Numbered from the stretch's first letter, positions 7,919 to 16,680 are shown. The stretch is DNA of 64,000 nt from Streptomyces sp. ISL-10 (GCF_018614575.1 NZ_JAGGOJ010000016.1:1-64000); one strand, 5' to 3'. Program-made: numbers and translations. The notes: generated from the letters alone by a model not told the origin.

Positions 7919-9430
7919 ATGACCGTACGGCGAGTAATGGGCATCGAGACGGAGTACGGCATCTCCGTCCCGGGCCACCCGAACGCCAATGCCATGCTCA
8001 CCTCGTCCCAGATCGTCAATGCGTACGCGGCGGCGATGCACCGGGCGCGCCGCGCCCGCTGGGACTTCGAGGAGGAGAATCCGCTGCGGGACGCCCGCGG
8101 CTTCGACCTCGCCCGCGAGGCCGCCGACTCCAGCCAGCTCACCGACGAGGACATCGGTCTGGCCAACGTGATCCTCACCAACGGCGCCCGGCTCTACGTC
8201 GACCATGCTCACCCCGAGTACAGCTCGCCCGAGGTCACCAACCCGCGCGACGCCGTGCTCTGGGACAAGGCCGGTGAACGGATCATGGCCGAGGCCGCCG
8301 AGCGGGCGGCCCAGCTGCCCGGCGCGCAGCCGATCCACCTGTACAAGAACAACACCGACAACAAGGGCGCGTCCTACGGCACGCACGAGAACTACCTGAT
8401 GAAGCGGGAGACCCCGTTCTCGGACATCGTGCGCCATCTGACGCCCTTCTTCGTCTCCCGGCAGGTCGTCACGGGCGCGGGCCGGGTGGGAATCGGCCAG
8501 GACGGCCATGAGCACGGGTTCCAGATCAGCCAGCGCGCGGACTATTTCGAGGTCGAGGTCGGCCTTGAGACCACCCTCAAGCGACCGATCATCAACACAC
8601 GCGACGAACCGCACTCCGACGCCGAGAAGTACCGCCGGCTCCATGTGATCATCGGCGACGCGAACCTGTCGGAGATCTCCACCTACCTCAAGCTGGGCAC
8701 CACGGCCCTGGTCCTGTCGATGATCGAGGACGGGTTCATCGCGGTCGACCTCGCGGTCGAGCAGCCCGTACGCACACTGCACCAGGTCTCGCACGACCCA
8801 AGCCTCCAGCATCTGGTCACTCTGCGTAGCGGCCGGACGCTCACCGCAGTCCAGTTGCAGATGGAGTACTTCGAGCTCGCCCGCAAGTACGTCGAGGAGC
8901 GTTTCGGCGCCGACGCCGACGAGCAGACCAAGGACGTCCTCACCCGCTGGGAGGACACGCTCAACCGCCTGGAGAACGACCCCATGAGCCTGTCCGGCGA
9001 GCTGGACTGGATCGCCAAGCGGGAGCTCATGGAGGGCTACCGGCGCCGTGACGGCGTGGACTGGGACGCGCCCCGCCTGCACCTCGTGGACCTGCAGTAC
9101 GCGGACGTCCGTCCCGACAAGGGCCTGTACAACCGCCTGGCGGCCCGGGGGAAGATGAAGCGCCTCCTGGACGAGCAGGCGGTCGAACGGGCCGAGGCGA
9201 GCCCTCCAGAAGACACCAGGGCCTATTTCCGCGGCCGCTGCCTGGAGCAGTACGCGGACGACGTGGCCGCGGCGTCCTGGGACTCGGTCATCTTCGACCT
9301 GCCCGGCCGTGACTCTCTGCAACGAGTGCCCACGCTGGAACCTCTGCGCGGGACGCGTAACCATGTCAAGGAGCTCCTGGACCGGTGCCGCACGGCCGAA
9401 GAGCTGGTCCGCGTACTGTCCGGGAGCTGA
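7919..9430 (+). CDS. dop: Deamidase/depupylase Dop
   Basis: A 503-residue member of the Dop/PafA carboxylate-amine ligase family. It deamidates the C-terminal Gln of Pup to Glu and removes Pup from conjugates. The N-terminal nucleotide-binding motif is MGIETEYGISVPGHP. The stretch after it (about residues 40-85, RARRARWDFEEENPLRD onward) is the Dop-specific insertion absent from PafA. INTRDEPH and YRRLHVIIGDANLSE are shared with PafA. ATG 7919 follows an AAGGAGGG ribosome site. It precedes pup by 149 bp. Pup here ends in Gln, so Dop activity is needed before PafA can work. Confidence 0.96.
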   Translation: MTVRRVMGIETEYGISVPGHPNANAMLTSSQIVNAYAAAMHRARRARWDFEEENPLRDARGFDLAREAADSSQLTDEDIGLANVILTNGARLYVDHAHPEYSSPEVTNPRDAVLWDKAGERIMAEAAERAAQLPGAQPIHLYKNNTDNKGASYGTHENYLMKRETPFSDIVRHLTPFFVSRQVVTGAGRVGIGQDGHEHGFQISQRADYFEVEVGLETTLKRPIINTRDEPHSDAEKYRRLHVIIGDANLSEISTYLKLGTTALVLSMIEDGFIAVDLAVEQPVRTLHQVSHDPSLQHLVTLRSGRTLTAVQLQMEYFELARKYVEERFGADADEQTKDVLTRWEDTLNRLENDPMSLSGELDWIAKRELMEGYRRRDGVDWDAPRLHLVDLQYADVRPDKGLYNRLAARGKMKRLLDEQAVERAEASPPEDTRAYFRGRCLEQYADDVAAASWDSVIFDLPGRDSLQRVPTLEPLRGTRNHVKELLDRCRTAEELVRVLSGS

Positions 9431-9503
9431 TCCGCGGCTGAAAGGCCTCCCGTCCGGGAATCATCGAGGTGGTCCCCGGACGTTGAGCGAAAGTACGGGG
9501 CCG

Positions 9504-9526
9504 ATGTCGGACCCGGCTTGTAGGGT
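9504..9526 (+). promoter_or_regulatory. Candidate pup promoter with PafBC-like -35 element
   Basis: ATGTCGGAC (9504-9512), exactly 8 nt, then TAGGGT (9521-9526), 53 bp before the pup ATG. Against TTGTCRGTG-N8-TAnnnT the -35 element matches at 6 of 9 positions, keeping the TGTCGG core, and the -10 is perfect. It would drive pup-prcB-prcA. The TAGGGT box is a good promoter candidate by itself; PafBC control is tentative. Confidence 0.4.
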
Positions 9527-9579
9527 CTGATCTTGACCGAACGAACTCACGTCAGGGCAAACCGAGCGGGGTGAGGGAC

Positions 9580-9798
9580 ATGGCGACCAAGGACACCGGC
9601 GGCGGGCAGCAGAAGGCCACGCGTTCCACGGAGGAGGTCGAGGAGCAGGCGCAGGAAGCGCAGGCGGCCGAAGACCTCAAGGAGCGCCAGGAGAAGCTGT
9701 CGGACGACGTCGACTCCGTACTGGACGAGATCGACGACGTCCTCGAGGAGAACGCGGAGGACTTCGTGCGGTCCTTCGTGCAAAAGGGCGGCCAGTAG
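9580..9798 (+). CDS. pup: Prokaryotic ubiquitin-like protein Pup
   Basis: A 72-residue, mostly disordered protein modifier. The central part (about residues 20-60) is acidic and helical, with Glu/Leu repeats that bind the ARC coiled coil. The C-terminus is GGQ, so Gln must be converted to Glu by Dop before PafA forms the isopeptide bond to substrate lysines. ATG 9580 is chosen over the GTG at 9571 because GGGGTGAGG just upstream then acts as the ribosome site, and because 72 residues is the usual Streptomyces length. It is followed by prcB and prcA on the same strand. Confidence 0.97.
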   Translation: MATKDTGGGQQKATRSTEEVEEQAQEAQAAEDLKERQEKLSDDVDSVLDEIDDVLEENAEDFVRSFVQKGGQ

Positions 9799-9944
9799 CT
9801 GCCGTTGTCCGTCCCGGTCCCGCCGGTGAAAGCCGGGGGGACCGGGACGGATGACCGGCCACGGCGCGGGTAAGGTCCGTGCACAGTTCGAAAGATCGGC
9901 CCGCGCGCGAAGAGGCGGGCCGCCGCCTACCCGGAAGGAAACGC

Positions 9945-10790
9945 GTGGAAGCCAACCCTCGTAGCACCGGGCGTCTGCCGGCAGCCTTCCTGACGCCGGG
10001 CTCCTCGTCCTTCATGGACTTCCTGGGCGAGCACTCACCGGACCTGCTCCCCGGCAACCGCTCACTGCCGCCCGTGCAGGGAGCTTTCGAGGCGCCGCAC
10101 GGCACGACCATCGTCGCGACGACGTTTTCCGGCGGCGTCGTGCTCGCCGGTGACCGCCGCGCCACGATGGGCAACATGATCGCGCAGCGCGACATGCAGA
10201 AGGTCTTCCCGGCCGACGAGTACTCGGCCGTGGGCATCGCCGGCACCGCGGGTCTCGCCGTGGAGATGGTCAAGCTGTTCCAGCTGGAGCTGGAGCACTT
10301 CGAGAAGGTGGAGGGCGTCCAGCTCTCCCTCGAGGGCAAGGCGAACCGCCTCTCCACGATGATCCGCAGCAACCTCGGCATGGCCATGCAGGGCCTCGCC
10401 GTCGTGCCGCTCTTCGCGGGTTACGACATCGACCGCGACAAGGGCCGCATCTTCTCCTACGACGTCACGGGCGGCCGTTCCGAGGAACAGGGATACGCGG
10501 CCACCGGCTCCGGCTCGATCTTCGCGCGCGGTGCCATGAAGAAGCTCTACCGCGAGGACCAGACCGAGCAGCAGGCCACCACGCTGGTCGTCCAGGCGCT
10601 GTACGACGCCGCCGACGACGACTCGGCGACCGGCGGCCCGGACGTGGCCCGGCGGATCTACCCGATCGTCACGGTCATCACGGACGAGGGTTTCCGCAGG
10701 CTCACCGAGGCGGAGACCTCCGAGATCGCCCGTTCGATCCTCGAAGGCCGCCTCGCCCACCCGGACGGCCCGCGCGCCGCGCTGCTCTGA
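9945..10790 (+). CDS. prcB: 20S proteasome beta subunit PrcB
   Basis: A 281-residue catalytic beta subunit. The propeptide (residues 1-53) ends in APHG, and autocleavage exposes Thr54 (TTIVATTFSGGVVLAGD) as the N-terminal nucleophile. Lys and Asp positions of the beta fold follow (VLAGDRRATMGN, then SGSIFARG near the end). GTG 9945 is preceded by GGAAGGAA, and the resulting 53-residue propeptide is typical of Streptomyces. The gene lies 146 bp after pup and 39 bp before prcA, probably one operon. Confidence 0.97.
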   Translation: MEANPRSTGRLPAAFLTPGSSSFMDFLGEHSPDLLPGNRSLPPVQGAFEAPHGTTIVATTFSGGVVLAGDRRATMGNMIAQRDMQKVFPADEYSAVGIAGTAGLAVEMVKLFQLELEHFEKVEGVQLSLEGKANRLSTMIRSNLGMAMQGLAVVPLFAGYDIDRDKGRIFSYDVTGGRSEEQGYAATGSGSIFARGAMKKLYREDQTEQQATTLVVQALYDAADDDSATGGPDVARRIYPIVTVITDEGFRRLTEAETSEIARSILEGRLAHPDGPRAALL

Positions 10791-10829
10791 CACATGTACT
10801 TGCCTTTGACAGAAAGGGACGGATAGCCG

Positions 10830-11594
10830 GTGTCGACGCCGTTCTACGTCTCACCCCAGCAGGCCATGGCCGACCGTGCGGAGTACGCCCGCAAGGGCAT
10901 TGCCCGTGGTCGCAGCCTCGTCGTGATGCAGTACGCCGACGGCATCGTCTTCGTCGGCGAGAACCCGTCCCGTGCGCTGCACAAGTTCAGTGAGATCTAC
11001 GACCGAATCGGCTTCGCCGCGGCCGGCAAGTACAACGAGTACGAGAACCTCCGCATCGGCGGCGTTCGCTACGCGGACTTGCGCGGATACACCTACGACC
11101 GCGACGACGTGACGGCCCGCGGCCTGGCCAACGTCTACGCGCAGACGCTGGGCACCATCTTCTCCAGCGCCGGTGAGAAGCCGTACGAGGTGGAACTGGT
11201 CGTCGCAGAGGTCGGTGCGTCCCCGGAGGGTGACCAGATCTACCGCCTTCCGCACGACGGCTCGATCGTGGACGAGCACGGCTCGGTCGCGGTCGGCGGC
11301 AACGCGGAGCAGATCAGCAGCTTCCTCGACCAGCGCCACCGCGACGGGATGTCACTGGCCGAGGCGCTGAAGCTCGCGGTGCAGGCCCTGTCCAGCCAGG
11401 CCAACGGCACCGACCGTGAGATCCCGGCCGAGCGCCTGGAGGTCGCCGTCCTGGACCGTACGAGGCCGCAGGCGCGGAAGTTCAAGCGGATCGTCGGCCG
11501 GCAGCTGTCGCGGCTGCTGGAGGCCGAGGAGGCCGCCACGGCACCCACGGACGCCCCTTCGGACATCGAGGAGACGGAGGAGGGCGAGGAGTAG
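10830..11594 (+). CDS. prcA: 20S proteasome alpha subunit PrcA
   Basis: A 254-residue structural alpha subunit that forms the outer heptameric rings and the gate. The N-terminus MSTPFYVSPQQAMADRAEY matches actinobacterial alpha gate residues. ARKGIARGRSLVVMQYADG begins the core fold. The acidic tail (from about residue 228, ending EETEEGEE) is typical and disordered. The start is GTG 10830, and a terminator follows 20 bp after the stop. The ARC C-terminal GQYL would dock in pockets between neighbouring alpha subunits. Confidence 0.97.
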   Translation: MSTPFYVSPQQAMADRAEYARKGIARGRSLVVMQYADGIVFVGENPSRALHKFSEIYDRIGFAAAGKYNEYENLRIGGVRYADLRGYTYDRDDVTARGLANVYAQTLGTIFSSAGEKPYEVELVVAEVGASPEGDQIYRLPHDGSIVDEHGSVAVGGNAEQISSFLDQRHRDGMSLAEALKLAVQALSSQANGTDREIPAERLEVAVLDRTRPQARKFKRIVGRQLSRLLEAEEAATAPTDAPSDIEETEEGEE

Positions 11595-11613
11595 CCCGCC
11601 CCGCCCCCGACGC

Positions 11614-11649
11614 CAGTGCCCCGAACCGCCCGTGCGGTCCGGGGCACTG
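11614..11649 (+). terminator. Bidirectional terminator between prcA and the convergent hypothetical gene
   Basis: CAGTGCCCCG followed by ACCGC (from 11614) pairs with GCGGT and CGGGGCACTG (11634-11649). It lies between two convergent genes. Confidence 0.75.
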
Positions 11650-11704
11650 CTGTGCGCGGGGGGCGATGCCGCCTGGCACGGTTGTGTGCGGCCCACCCGT
11701 GGGC

Positions 11705-12736
11705 TCAGGCCCTGGGCAGTGCCCAGTGGTGCAGGTCCTCGCCGTGGCGGGTCAGCCAGGTGCCGTCGCCGAGCGCGGTGACCTCCGTCCCGACGGGGCG
11801 GGGATAGCGCAGCCGGCCGAGCGGGGTCAGTGACCGGGCGTCGCACAGCCAGTGCCGGGTGGCGGGCGGTCTGCCGCGGAGGAAGACCCGGCCGGTGACC
11901 AGGACATGAGCCGGGTCGAGCAGGCAGGCCATGGCGACCTCGTCGTTCCCGGGATCGGGGACCAGAGCCGAGAGGTCGAGCAGCGCGGTCTGCTCGTCGC
12001 TCGTGGCGTTGTGCAGGCCGAGCTCGTCCCGGTCGTCCTTGACCGCGATGTGCTCGGCGCGGCGCAGGGTCACGGCCCGGTCGGCGCCGGGCAGGAAGCC
12101 GACCACCTCATGCATGCCCACGCCGCCACGGATGTGCAGCCCGTCGTGCCGCGGTTCGACCCACCAGGTCGTCCAGCTCGCACAGGGCGTCCAGCACGAC
12201 AGCGCCATCACATGGCCGTCGGGGTGCCACGCGCCGCTCATGTCGGAGGCGACGGAGCCGATCGGGCGCTCCGCGTTGACGTCACCGGTCACGGCGTCCA
12301 GCAGGAGCAGTGTGTCGCGCAGCCGGCACCGCTCCTCCGCGCCGGGATGGAGCGTCGGCACCACGGCACACACCAGGCGTCCATCGGGGCTCGCCACGGG
12401 GGCGCCCGGCGGCTGTGGGTCGCGTCGGCGGTGGTGCCGAACGGGATGGGAGAGCGTCCAGCGGTTCCGGCCGTCGGCGCCGAGCGCACGGAGCCGGGCG
12501 CTCTCGGCCACGACGACCGTGCCGTCGTGCAGGGGAGTGGCCCGTGCCTGCCGCGGCAGTGCCACCGAGTGCAGCAGCGACGAGTCGCCCGCGAGGAACG
12601 CCGTGCGGTCGTGCAGCTCCAAACGGTCGTCGTGGCGGACCGCGAGGCGCCCGCCGGGCGCGGGACGCACCGAGCCCGGGGCTCGTACTCCGCCGATGAG
12701 CGTCGCGTCGATCGGGTGCTGTGCCGCGCTGGTCAT
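11705..12736 (-). CDS. Hypothetical protein, probable beta-propeller
   Basis: A 343-residue protein of unknown function. It has no signal peptide or membrane segment. The sequence is a series of short beta-rich blocks such as PGGRLAVRHDDRLELHD, SPDGRLVCAVVPTLHP and HPDGHVMALSC. SPDGRL- and WHPDGH-like turns resemble WD40/PQQ-type propeller blades. Trp and Cys are clustered around WTPCASWTTWW near residue 190. It is convergent with prcA and upstream of nothing obvious. Cytosolic; a scaffold or binding role is only inference. Confidence 0.75.
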   Translation of the reverse strand: MTSAAQHPIDATLIGGVRAPGSVRPAPGGRLAVRHDDRLELHDRTAFLAGDSSLLHSVALPRQARATPLHDGTVVVAESARLRALGADGRNRWTLSHPVRHHRRRDPQPPGAPVASPDGRLVCAVVPTLHPGAEERCRLRDTLLLLDAVTGDVNAERPIGSVASDMSGAWHPDGHVMALSCWTPCASWTTWWVEPRHDGLHIRGGVGMHEVVGFLPGADRAVTLRRAEHIAVKDDRDELGLHNATSDEQTALLDLSALVPDPGNDEVAMACLLDPAHVLVTGRVFLRGRPPATRHWLCDARSLTPLGRLRYPRPVGTEVTALGDGTWLTRHGEDLHHWALPRA

Positions 12737-12793
12737 GATCGCGATCGTTCCACGGCCCGTCGCGGCGCCTCAAGGACGGCGGGAGCGAATCGG

Positions 12794-13891
12794 TCAGGCG
12801 GGCGGGCGTCGGTTTCCGGCCATGTGCCGGTCCGTCGGCAACCCGTCCGGAACGGGAGCCGTGGAGCCCCGAACGGCCAGTTCCACGGGAAGGACGTCCT
12901 GCGCGGGGGACCGGTTGTCCAGCACCGCGAGCAGCGCCGACATGCCCCGTTCGCCGATCCGCTCGGCGGGGAGGCGCACCGTGGTGAGTTCCGGTTCGAC
13001 GGCGGTGGCCAGGGCGAGGTCGTCGAAGCCGGTGACCGAGACGTCCTCGGGGACGCGCAGCCCGAGCCGCCGCACGGCCTTGCAGGCGCCCGCGGCCAGG
13101 ATGTCGTCGTCGCAGATCAGCGCGGTCGGCCGCGGGCCGGACGCGGTGAGCGCCCGCTCGGCCGCCGCACGGCCGGACGCCACGTCGAGCGGGGCGGGAA
13201 CCGTGGTCAGCTCCGCGTCCGGGACCCCCGCCAGCGCCGAGTGCAGCGCCCGGGCGCGTACGTCGAAGGTCCAGGAGGCGACGGCGGAGGCGAGGTGGAC
13301 GAAGCGGCGGTGCCCGAGCCCTAGCAGATGGTCCGTCACCTGCCGCATGCCGTCGGCGATGTCCAGGTTGACGTGGGCGGCGACACCGGTGTCCGCCGGG
13401 TCGCTGTCCAGCATCACGAGCGGCAGGTCGCTGCCGCGGATCGCGGCGAGCGTCCCGGAGGCCATCGAGGAGGCGATGACGCCGTCGAGAGCGGCGCGGG
13501 CGGAGGCGAAGGGGTCCTTCGCGGGACCGATGCCCTCGGGCGACGGGTAGAGGACGACGCCGAAGCCGTGGCTGGCGGCGACGCTGGCCGCGCCGGTGTA
13601 GACGCGGGCGAAGAACTCGTTCGTGAGAGCCGGCACGACGAGCAGGGCCGTCCTGGTGCGCCCGAGACGCAGATTGCGGGCAGCGAGGTTGGGCCGGTAG
13701 CCGATCTCCCGGGCGGCGTCGCGCACCGATGCGGCAGTGCGCTCGGAGACACGACCGCGCCATTTGTCGCCCAGGACGAGGGAGACCGTGGCCTGCGAGA
13801 CCCCGGCCACACGGGCGACGTCCTTGCTGGTGGGGCGGGTGGAGCCCGCTTCCGCCGGGATGGGACGGCCCGCGGGGGTCTGGTGTGCCAT
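12794..13891 (-). CDS. LacI-family transcriptional repressor
   Basis: A 365-residue LacI/GalR regulator. The N-terminal helix-turn-helix is TSKDVARVAGVSQATVSLVLG (from about residue 22), followed by the hinge helix region IGYRPNLAARNLR. Residues 85-350 form the periplasmic-binding-protein-like sensor domain (DGVIASSMASGT, DDILAAGACKAVRRLG, VTGFDDLALATAVEPELTTV). Its ligand is probably a sugar or related molecule. It is divergent from the MFS transporter gene, and two TACGTA-centred sites 21 bp apart in the gap are likely operators. Confidence 0.93.
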   Translation of the reverse strand: MAHQTPAGRPIPAEAGSTRPTSKDVARVAGVSQATVSLVLGDKWRGRVSERTAASVRDAAREIGYRPNLAARNLRLGRTRTALLVVPALTNEFFARVYTGAASVAASHGFGVVLYPSPEGIGPAKDPFASARAALDGVIASSMASGTLAAIRGSDLPLVMLDSDPADTGVAAHVNLDIADGMRQVTDHLLGLGHRRFVHLASAVASWTFDVRARALHSALAGVPDAELTTVPAPLDVASGRAAAERALTASGPRPTALICDDDILAAGACKAVRRLGLRVPEDVSVTGFDDLALATAVEPELTTVRLPAERIGERGMSALLAVLDNRSPAQDVLPVELAVRGSTAPVPDGLPTDRHMAGNRRPPA

Positions 13892-13975
13892 GCCGTGCCG
13901 TCCTCGGCCGCGCCTGTCTGCTTGTCGACAACGCCCGGGGCGGCGGCTCGGTGGACCCGCGGACTGTCGACATGG

Positions 13976-14006
13976 TACGTATGGAGGACCACGTTATACG
14001 TAAAAC
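13976..14006. promoter_or_regulatory. Paired LacI-type operators between lacI-like and MFS genes
   Basis: GTTATACGTAAAAC (13993-14006) is a near-perfect palindrome around a central CG, as expected for LacI-family operators. A second TACGTA core lies at 13976-13981. The two cores are 21 bp apart, two helical turns. Both sit between the divergent genes, 32-57 bp before the MFS start. Confidence 0.55.
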
Positions 14007-14037
14007 CTCGGCGGGTCCGGGGGAGAGGGGTTGCCGG

Positions 14038-15309
14038 ATGGCCGCCGGATACGCAGACATCCTCAGAGCGCCGCATGCCGCACGGCTGCTGAGCGGCACT
14101 CTGGTGGGCCGGCTGCCCAGCGCCACCGCGCACATCGCGATCGTCCTGTTCACCCGTGCGGAAGGCGGCAGCTACACCCTCGCCGGCGCCCTCGCCGCCG
14201 TGTACGGACTCGCGACCGCCGTGGGACAGCCCCTGCTCGGCCGCGCCGTCGATCTGTACGGACAGCCGAAGGTCCAGTTCCCCGCCGCCGTCGTCTCGGC
14301 GCTCGGCATGCTGCTGCTGGCCGTCGCCGGAACGGGCTCGCTGCCTCTCGCGTACGCCGCGGTGACCGTCGCGGGCCTGTTCACCCCGCCGCTGGAAGGC
14401 GGGTTGCGCGCCCTGTGGCCGAGCGTGCTGGGCCAGGAGGACCGCGTCCACCGCGCGTACGCCATGGACGCGGTCGCGCAGGAGATCATGTTCACCGTCG
14501 GCCCCCTGCTGGTCACCCTCCTCGTCTCTGTCTGGTCGCCCGCCGCCGCGCTCCTCGTCATCAACGCGATAGGCGTCATCGGCGCCCTGTCCGTCGTCAT
14601 GTCCCAGCCCTCCCGCGCCTGGCGCTCGGCACCCCGGGAGGCCCACTGGCTCGGCGCCCTGCGCTCTCCGGGGCTCCTCGCCCTGCTGGGCGCGTTCTTC
14701 TTCGTGGGGCTCGCACTCGGATCCATCACCGTCGCCGGCGTCGCCTACGCCGACGACCACGGCCGCGAGGCGGTCTACGGCTGGCTGATGGCCGCCCTCG
14801 GTCTGGGCGCACTCGTCGGCGGCACCGTGTATGGCGCACGGCAGTGGGCGGGAGCGCCCGAGACCAGGCTGCGCGCCATCGTCGCACTGCTCGCCCTCGG
14901 CTACCTGCCGCTGGTGCTCACCCCCGGTGTCGTCGCGATGACCGCGCTGTCCGCGCTCGCCGGCGTCTTCCTCGCACCCGCCATCGCCTGCGCGTTCATC
15001 GTCGTCGACCGGCACGCCCCGCGCGGCACGGTCACCGAGGCGTTCTCCTGGCTGGTGACCACCTTCGGAGTCGGCGCGGCCGTCGGCACCGCCGTCGCCG
15101 GCCCCGCCGTCGAGATCGGCGGCACCGCGTGGAGCTTCGCCGTGGCCGGCGCCGCGGGATTCGCCGCCCTGCTCGTTCTGACGGCCACTCAGCGCGTGCT
15201 CGCGGTCGCCGGCCGTACCGGCGACATTGCGGGCCCGGACCCGGACTCATCGGAAAATGATCGAAACGGGGCCGTCCAACCCGGTTTCAGCTCAGGCCGT
15301 GAGGCGTAA
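14038..15309 (+). CDS. MFS transporter
   Basis: A 423-residue, roughly 12-helix major facilitator permease, probably a drug or sugar exporter. The first helices run through LLSGTLVGRLPSATAHIAIVL and TLAGALAAVYGLATAVGQPL. The loop after helix 2 (GRAVDLYGQPKV) corresponds to MFS motif A. A central cytoplasmic loop lies near residue 195. ATG 14038 follows a GGGAGAGGGG ribosome site; the frame stays open upstream, but earlier starts would overlap the operators. It is divergent from the LacI-type gene that probably represses it. pafA begins 9 bp after its stop. Confidence 0.9.
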   Translation: MAAGYADILRAPHAARLLSGTLVGRLPSATAHIAIVLFTRAEGGSYTLAGALAAVYGLATAVGQPLLGRAVDLYGQPKVQFPAAVVSALGMLLLAVAGTGSLPLAYAAVTVAGLFTPPLEGGLRALWPSVLGQEDRVHRAYAMDAVAQEIMFTVGPLLVTLLVSVWSPAAALLVINAIGVIGALSVVMSQPSRAWRSAPREAHWLGALRSPGLLALLGAFFFVGLALGSITVAGVAYADDHGREAVYGWLMAALGLGALVGGTVYGARQWAGAPETRLRAIVALLALGYLPLVLTPGVVAMTALSALAGVFLAPAIACAFIVVDRHAPRGTVTEAFSWLVTTFGVGAAVGTAVAGPAVEIGGTAWSFAVAGAAGFAALLVLTATQRVLAVAGRTGDIAGPDPDSSENDRNGAVQPGFSSGREA

Positions 15310-15312
15310 TGT
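15307..15312 (+). promoter_or_regulatory. Possible leaderless -10 box for pafA
   Basis: TAATGT overlaps the MFS stop codon and ends 6 nt before the pafA ATG, the same geometry as other leaderless candidates here. A weak ribosome-like GAGG also lies 12 nt upstream, so coupled translation from the MFS transcript remains possible. Confidence 0.3.
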
Positions 15313-15318
15313 TCAGAC

Positions 15319-16680
15319 ATGGACCGCCGCATTTTCGGGCTGGAGAACGAGTACGGCGTCACGTGCACGTTCAGGGGACAGCGCCGACTGTCACCTGACG
15401 AAGTGGCGCGCTACCTCTTCCGCCGTGTCGTGTCATGGGGCCGCAGCAGCAATGTCTTTCTGCGGAACGGCGCCCGCCTGTACCTCGACGTGGGCTCGCA
15501 TCCGGAATATGCAACGCCGGAATGCGACAACGTGACCGAACTGGTCACGCACGACAAGGCCGGCGAGCGCATTCTGGAAGGCCTGCTCGTCGACGCCGAA
15601 CGCCGCCTGCACGAGGAGGGAATCGCGGGCGACGTCTATCTCTTCAAGAACAACACCGACTCGGCGGGAAACTCCTACGGCTGCCACGAGAACTATCTCG
15701 TCGCCCGGCACGGTGAGTTCTCCCGGCTCGCCGACATCCTCATTCCCTTCCTCGTGACGAGGCAGCTGCTCTGCGGCGCGGGCAAAGTGCTGCAGACGCC
15801 GCGCGGCGCGGTCTACTGCGTCAGCCAGCGCGCCGAGCACATCTGGGAGGGCGTCAGCTCCGCCACCACCCGCTCCCGGCCGATCATCAACACCCGCGAC
15901 GAACCGCACGCGGACGCCGAGCGCTACCGCCGCCTCCATGTCATCGTCGGCGACTCGAACATGTCCGAGACGACCATGCTCCTCAAGGTCGGCGCCACCG
16001 ACCTCGTGCTCCGCATGATCGAGGCGGGCACCGTCATGCGCGACCTCACCCTGGAGAACCCGATCCGGGCCATCCGCGAGGTCAGCCACGACATCACCGG
16101 CCAGCGCAAGGTGCGCCTGGCCTCCGGCCGCGAGGCCTCCGCCCTCGAGGTCCAGCGCGAGTACTACGAGAAGGCCGTCGACTTCGTCGACCGCCGGGGC
16201 ATCCGCACGGGCACGGTCGCCCAGGTCCTCGAACTGTGGGGCCGCACGCTGGACGCCATCGAGACCGAGGACCTCGACCGCATCGGCACCGAGATCGACT
16301 GGGTCATGAAGTACAAGCTCCTGGAGCGCTACCGCGCCAAGCACAACATGACCATGTCGCATCCGCGGGTCGCTCAGATAGACCTCGCGTACCACGACAT
16401 CCACCGCAGGCGCGGGCTGTACTACCTCCTGGAGCGCAAGGGCCAGGCCGCCCGGATCTGCAACGACCTGAAGATCTTCGAGGGCAAATCGGTGCCCCCG
16501 CAGACCACCAGGGCACGACTGCGCGGCGATTTCATCCGCCGTGCGCAGGAGCAGCGGCGGGACTTCACCGTCGACTGGGTGCACCTCAAGCTCAACGACC
16601 AGGCGCAGCGGACCGTGCTCTGCAAAGACCCGTTCCGCTCGGTCGACGACCGCGTGGAGAAGCTCATCGCCGGCATGTAG
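15319..16680 (+). CDS. pafA: Pup ligase PafA
   Basis: A 453-residue ATP-dependent ligase that joins the C-terminal Glu of Pup to substrate lysines. It is homologous to glutamine synthetase and to Dop. The N-terminal motif is FGLENEYGVT, with the metal and nucleotide glutamates. LVTHDKAGERILEG holds the conserved aspartate region. INTRDEPHADAERYRRLHVIVGDSN is nearly identical to the same block in Dop, but the Dop loop is missing. The C-terminal domain (from about residue 360) ends LNDQAQRTVLCKDPF. ATG 15319 is the only reasonable start. It is separated from pup-prcBA by the LacI/MFS pair and lies 9 bp behind the MFS gene. Confidence 0.97.
   Translation: MDRRIFGLENEYGVTCTFRGQRRLSPDEVARYLFRRVVSWGRSSNVFLRNGARLYLDVGSHPEYATPECDNVTELVTHDKAGERILEGLLVDAERRLHEEGIAGDVYLFKNNTDSAGNSYGCHENYLVARHGEFSRLADILIPFLVTRQLLCGAGKVLQTPRGAVYCVSQRAEHIWEGVSSATTRSRPIINTRDEPHADAERYRRLHVIVGDSNMSETTMLLKVGATDLVLRMIEAGTVMRDLTLENPIRAIREVSHDITGQRKVRLASGREASALEVQREYYEKAVDFVDRRGIRTGTVAQVLELWGRTLDAIETEDLDRIGTEIDWVMKYKLLERYRAKHNMTMSHPRVAQIDLAYHDIHRRRGLYYLLERKGQAARICNDLKIFEGKSVPPQTTRARLRGDFIRRAQEQRRDFTVDWVHLKLNDQAQRTVLCKDPFRSVDDRVEKLIAGM

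Noticed and set aside
8339..8361. Perfect TTGTCGGTG on the minus strand inside dop
   Set aside because: The hexamer 8 nt downstream is GTACAG, not TAnnnT, and no minus-strand gene begins nearby.
6455..9364. A 969-codon open frame on the minus strand opposite arc and dop
   Set aside because: It mirrors two certain genes, has no recognisable domain, and arises from high third-position GC on the opposite strand.
9456..9485. GGGAAT followed by CGTTG upstream of pup, resembling a SigR-type promoter
   Set aside because: The gap between the elements is about two bases too long for the accepted GGAAT-N18-GTT spacing.
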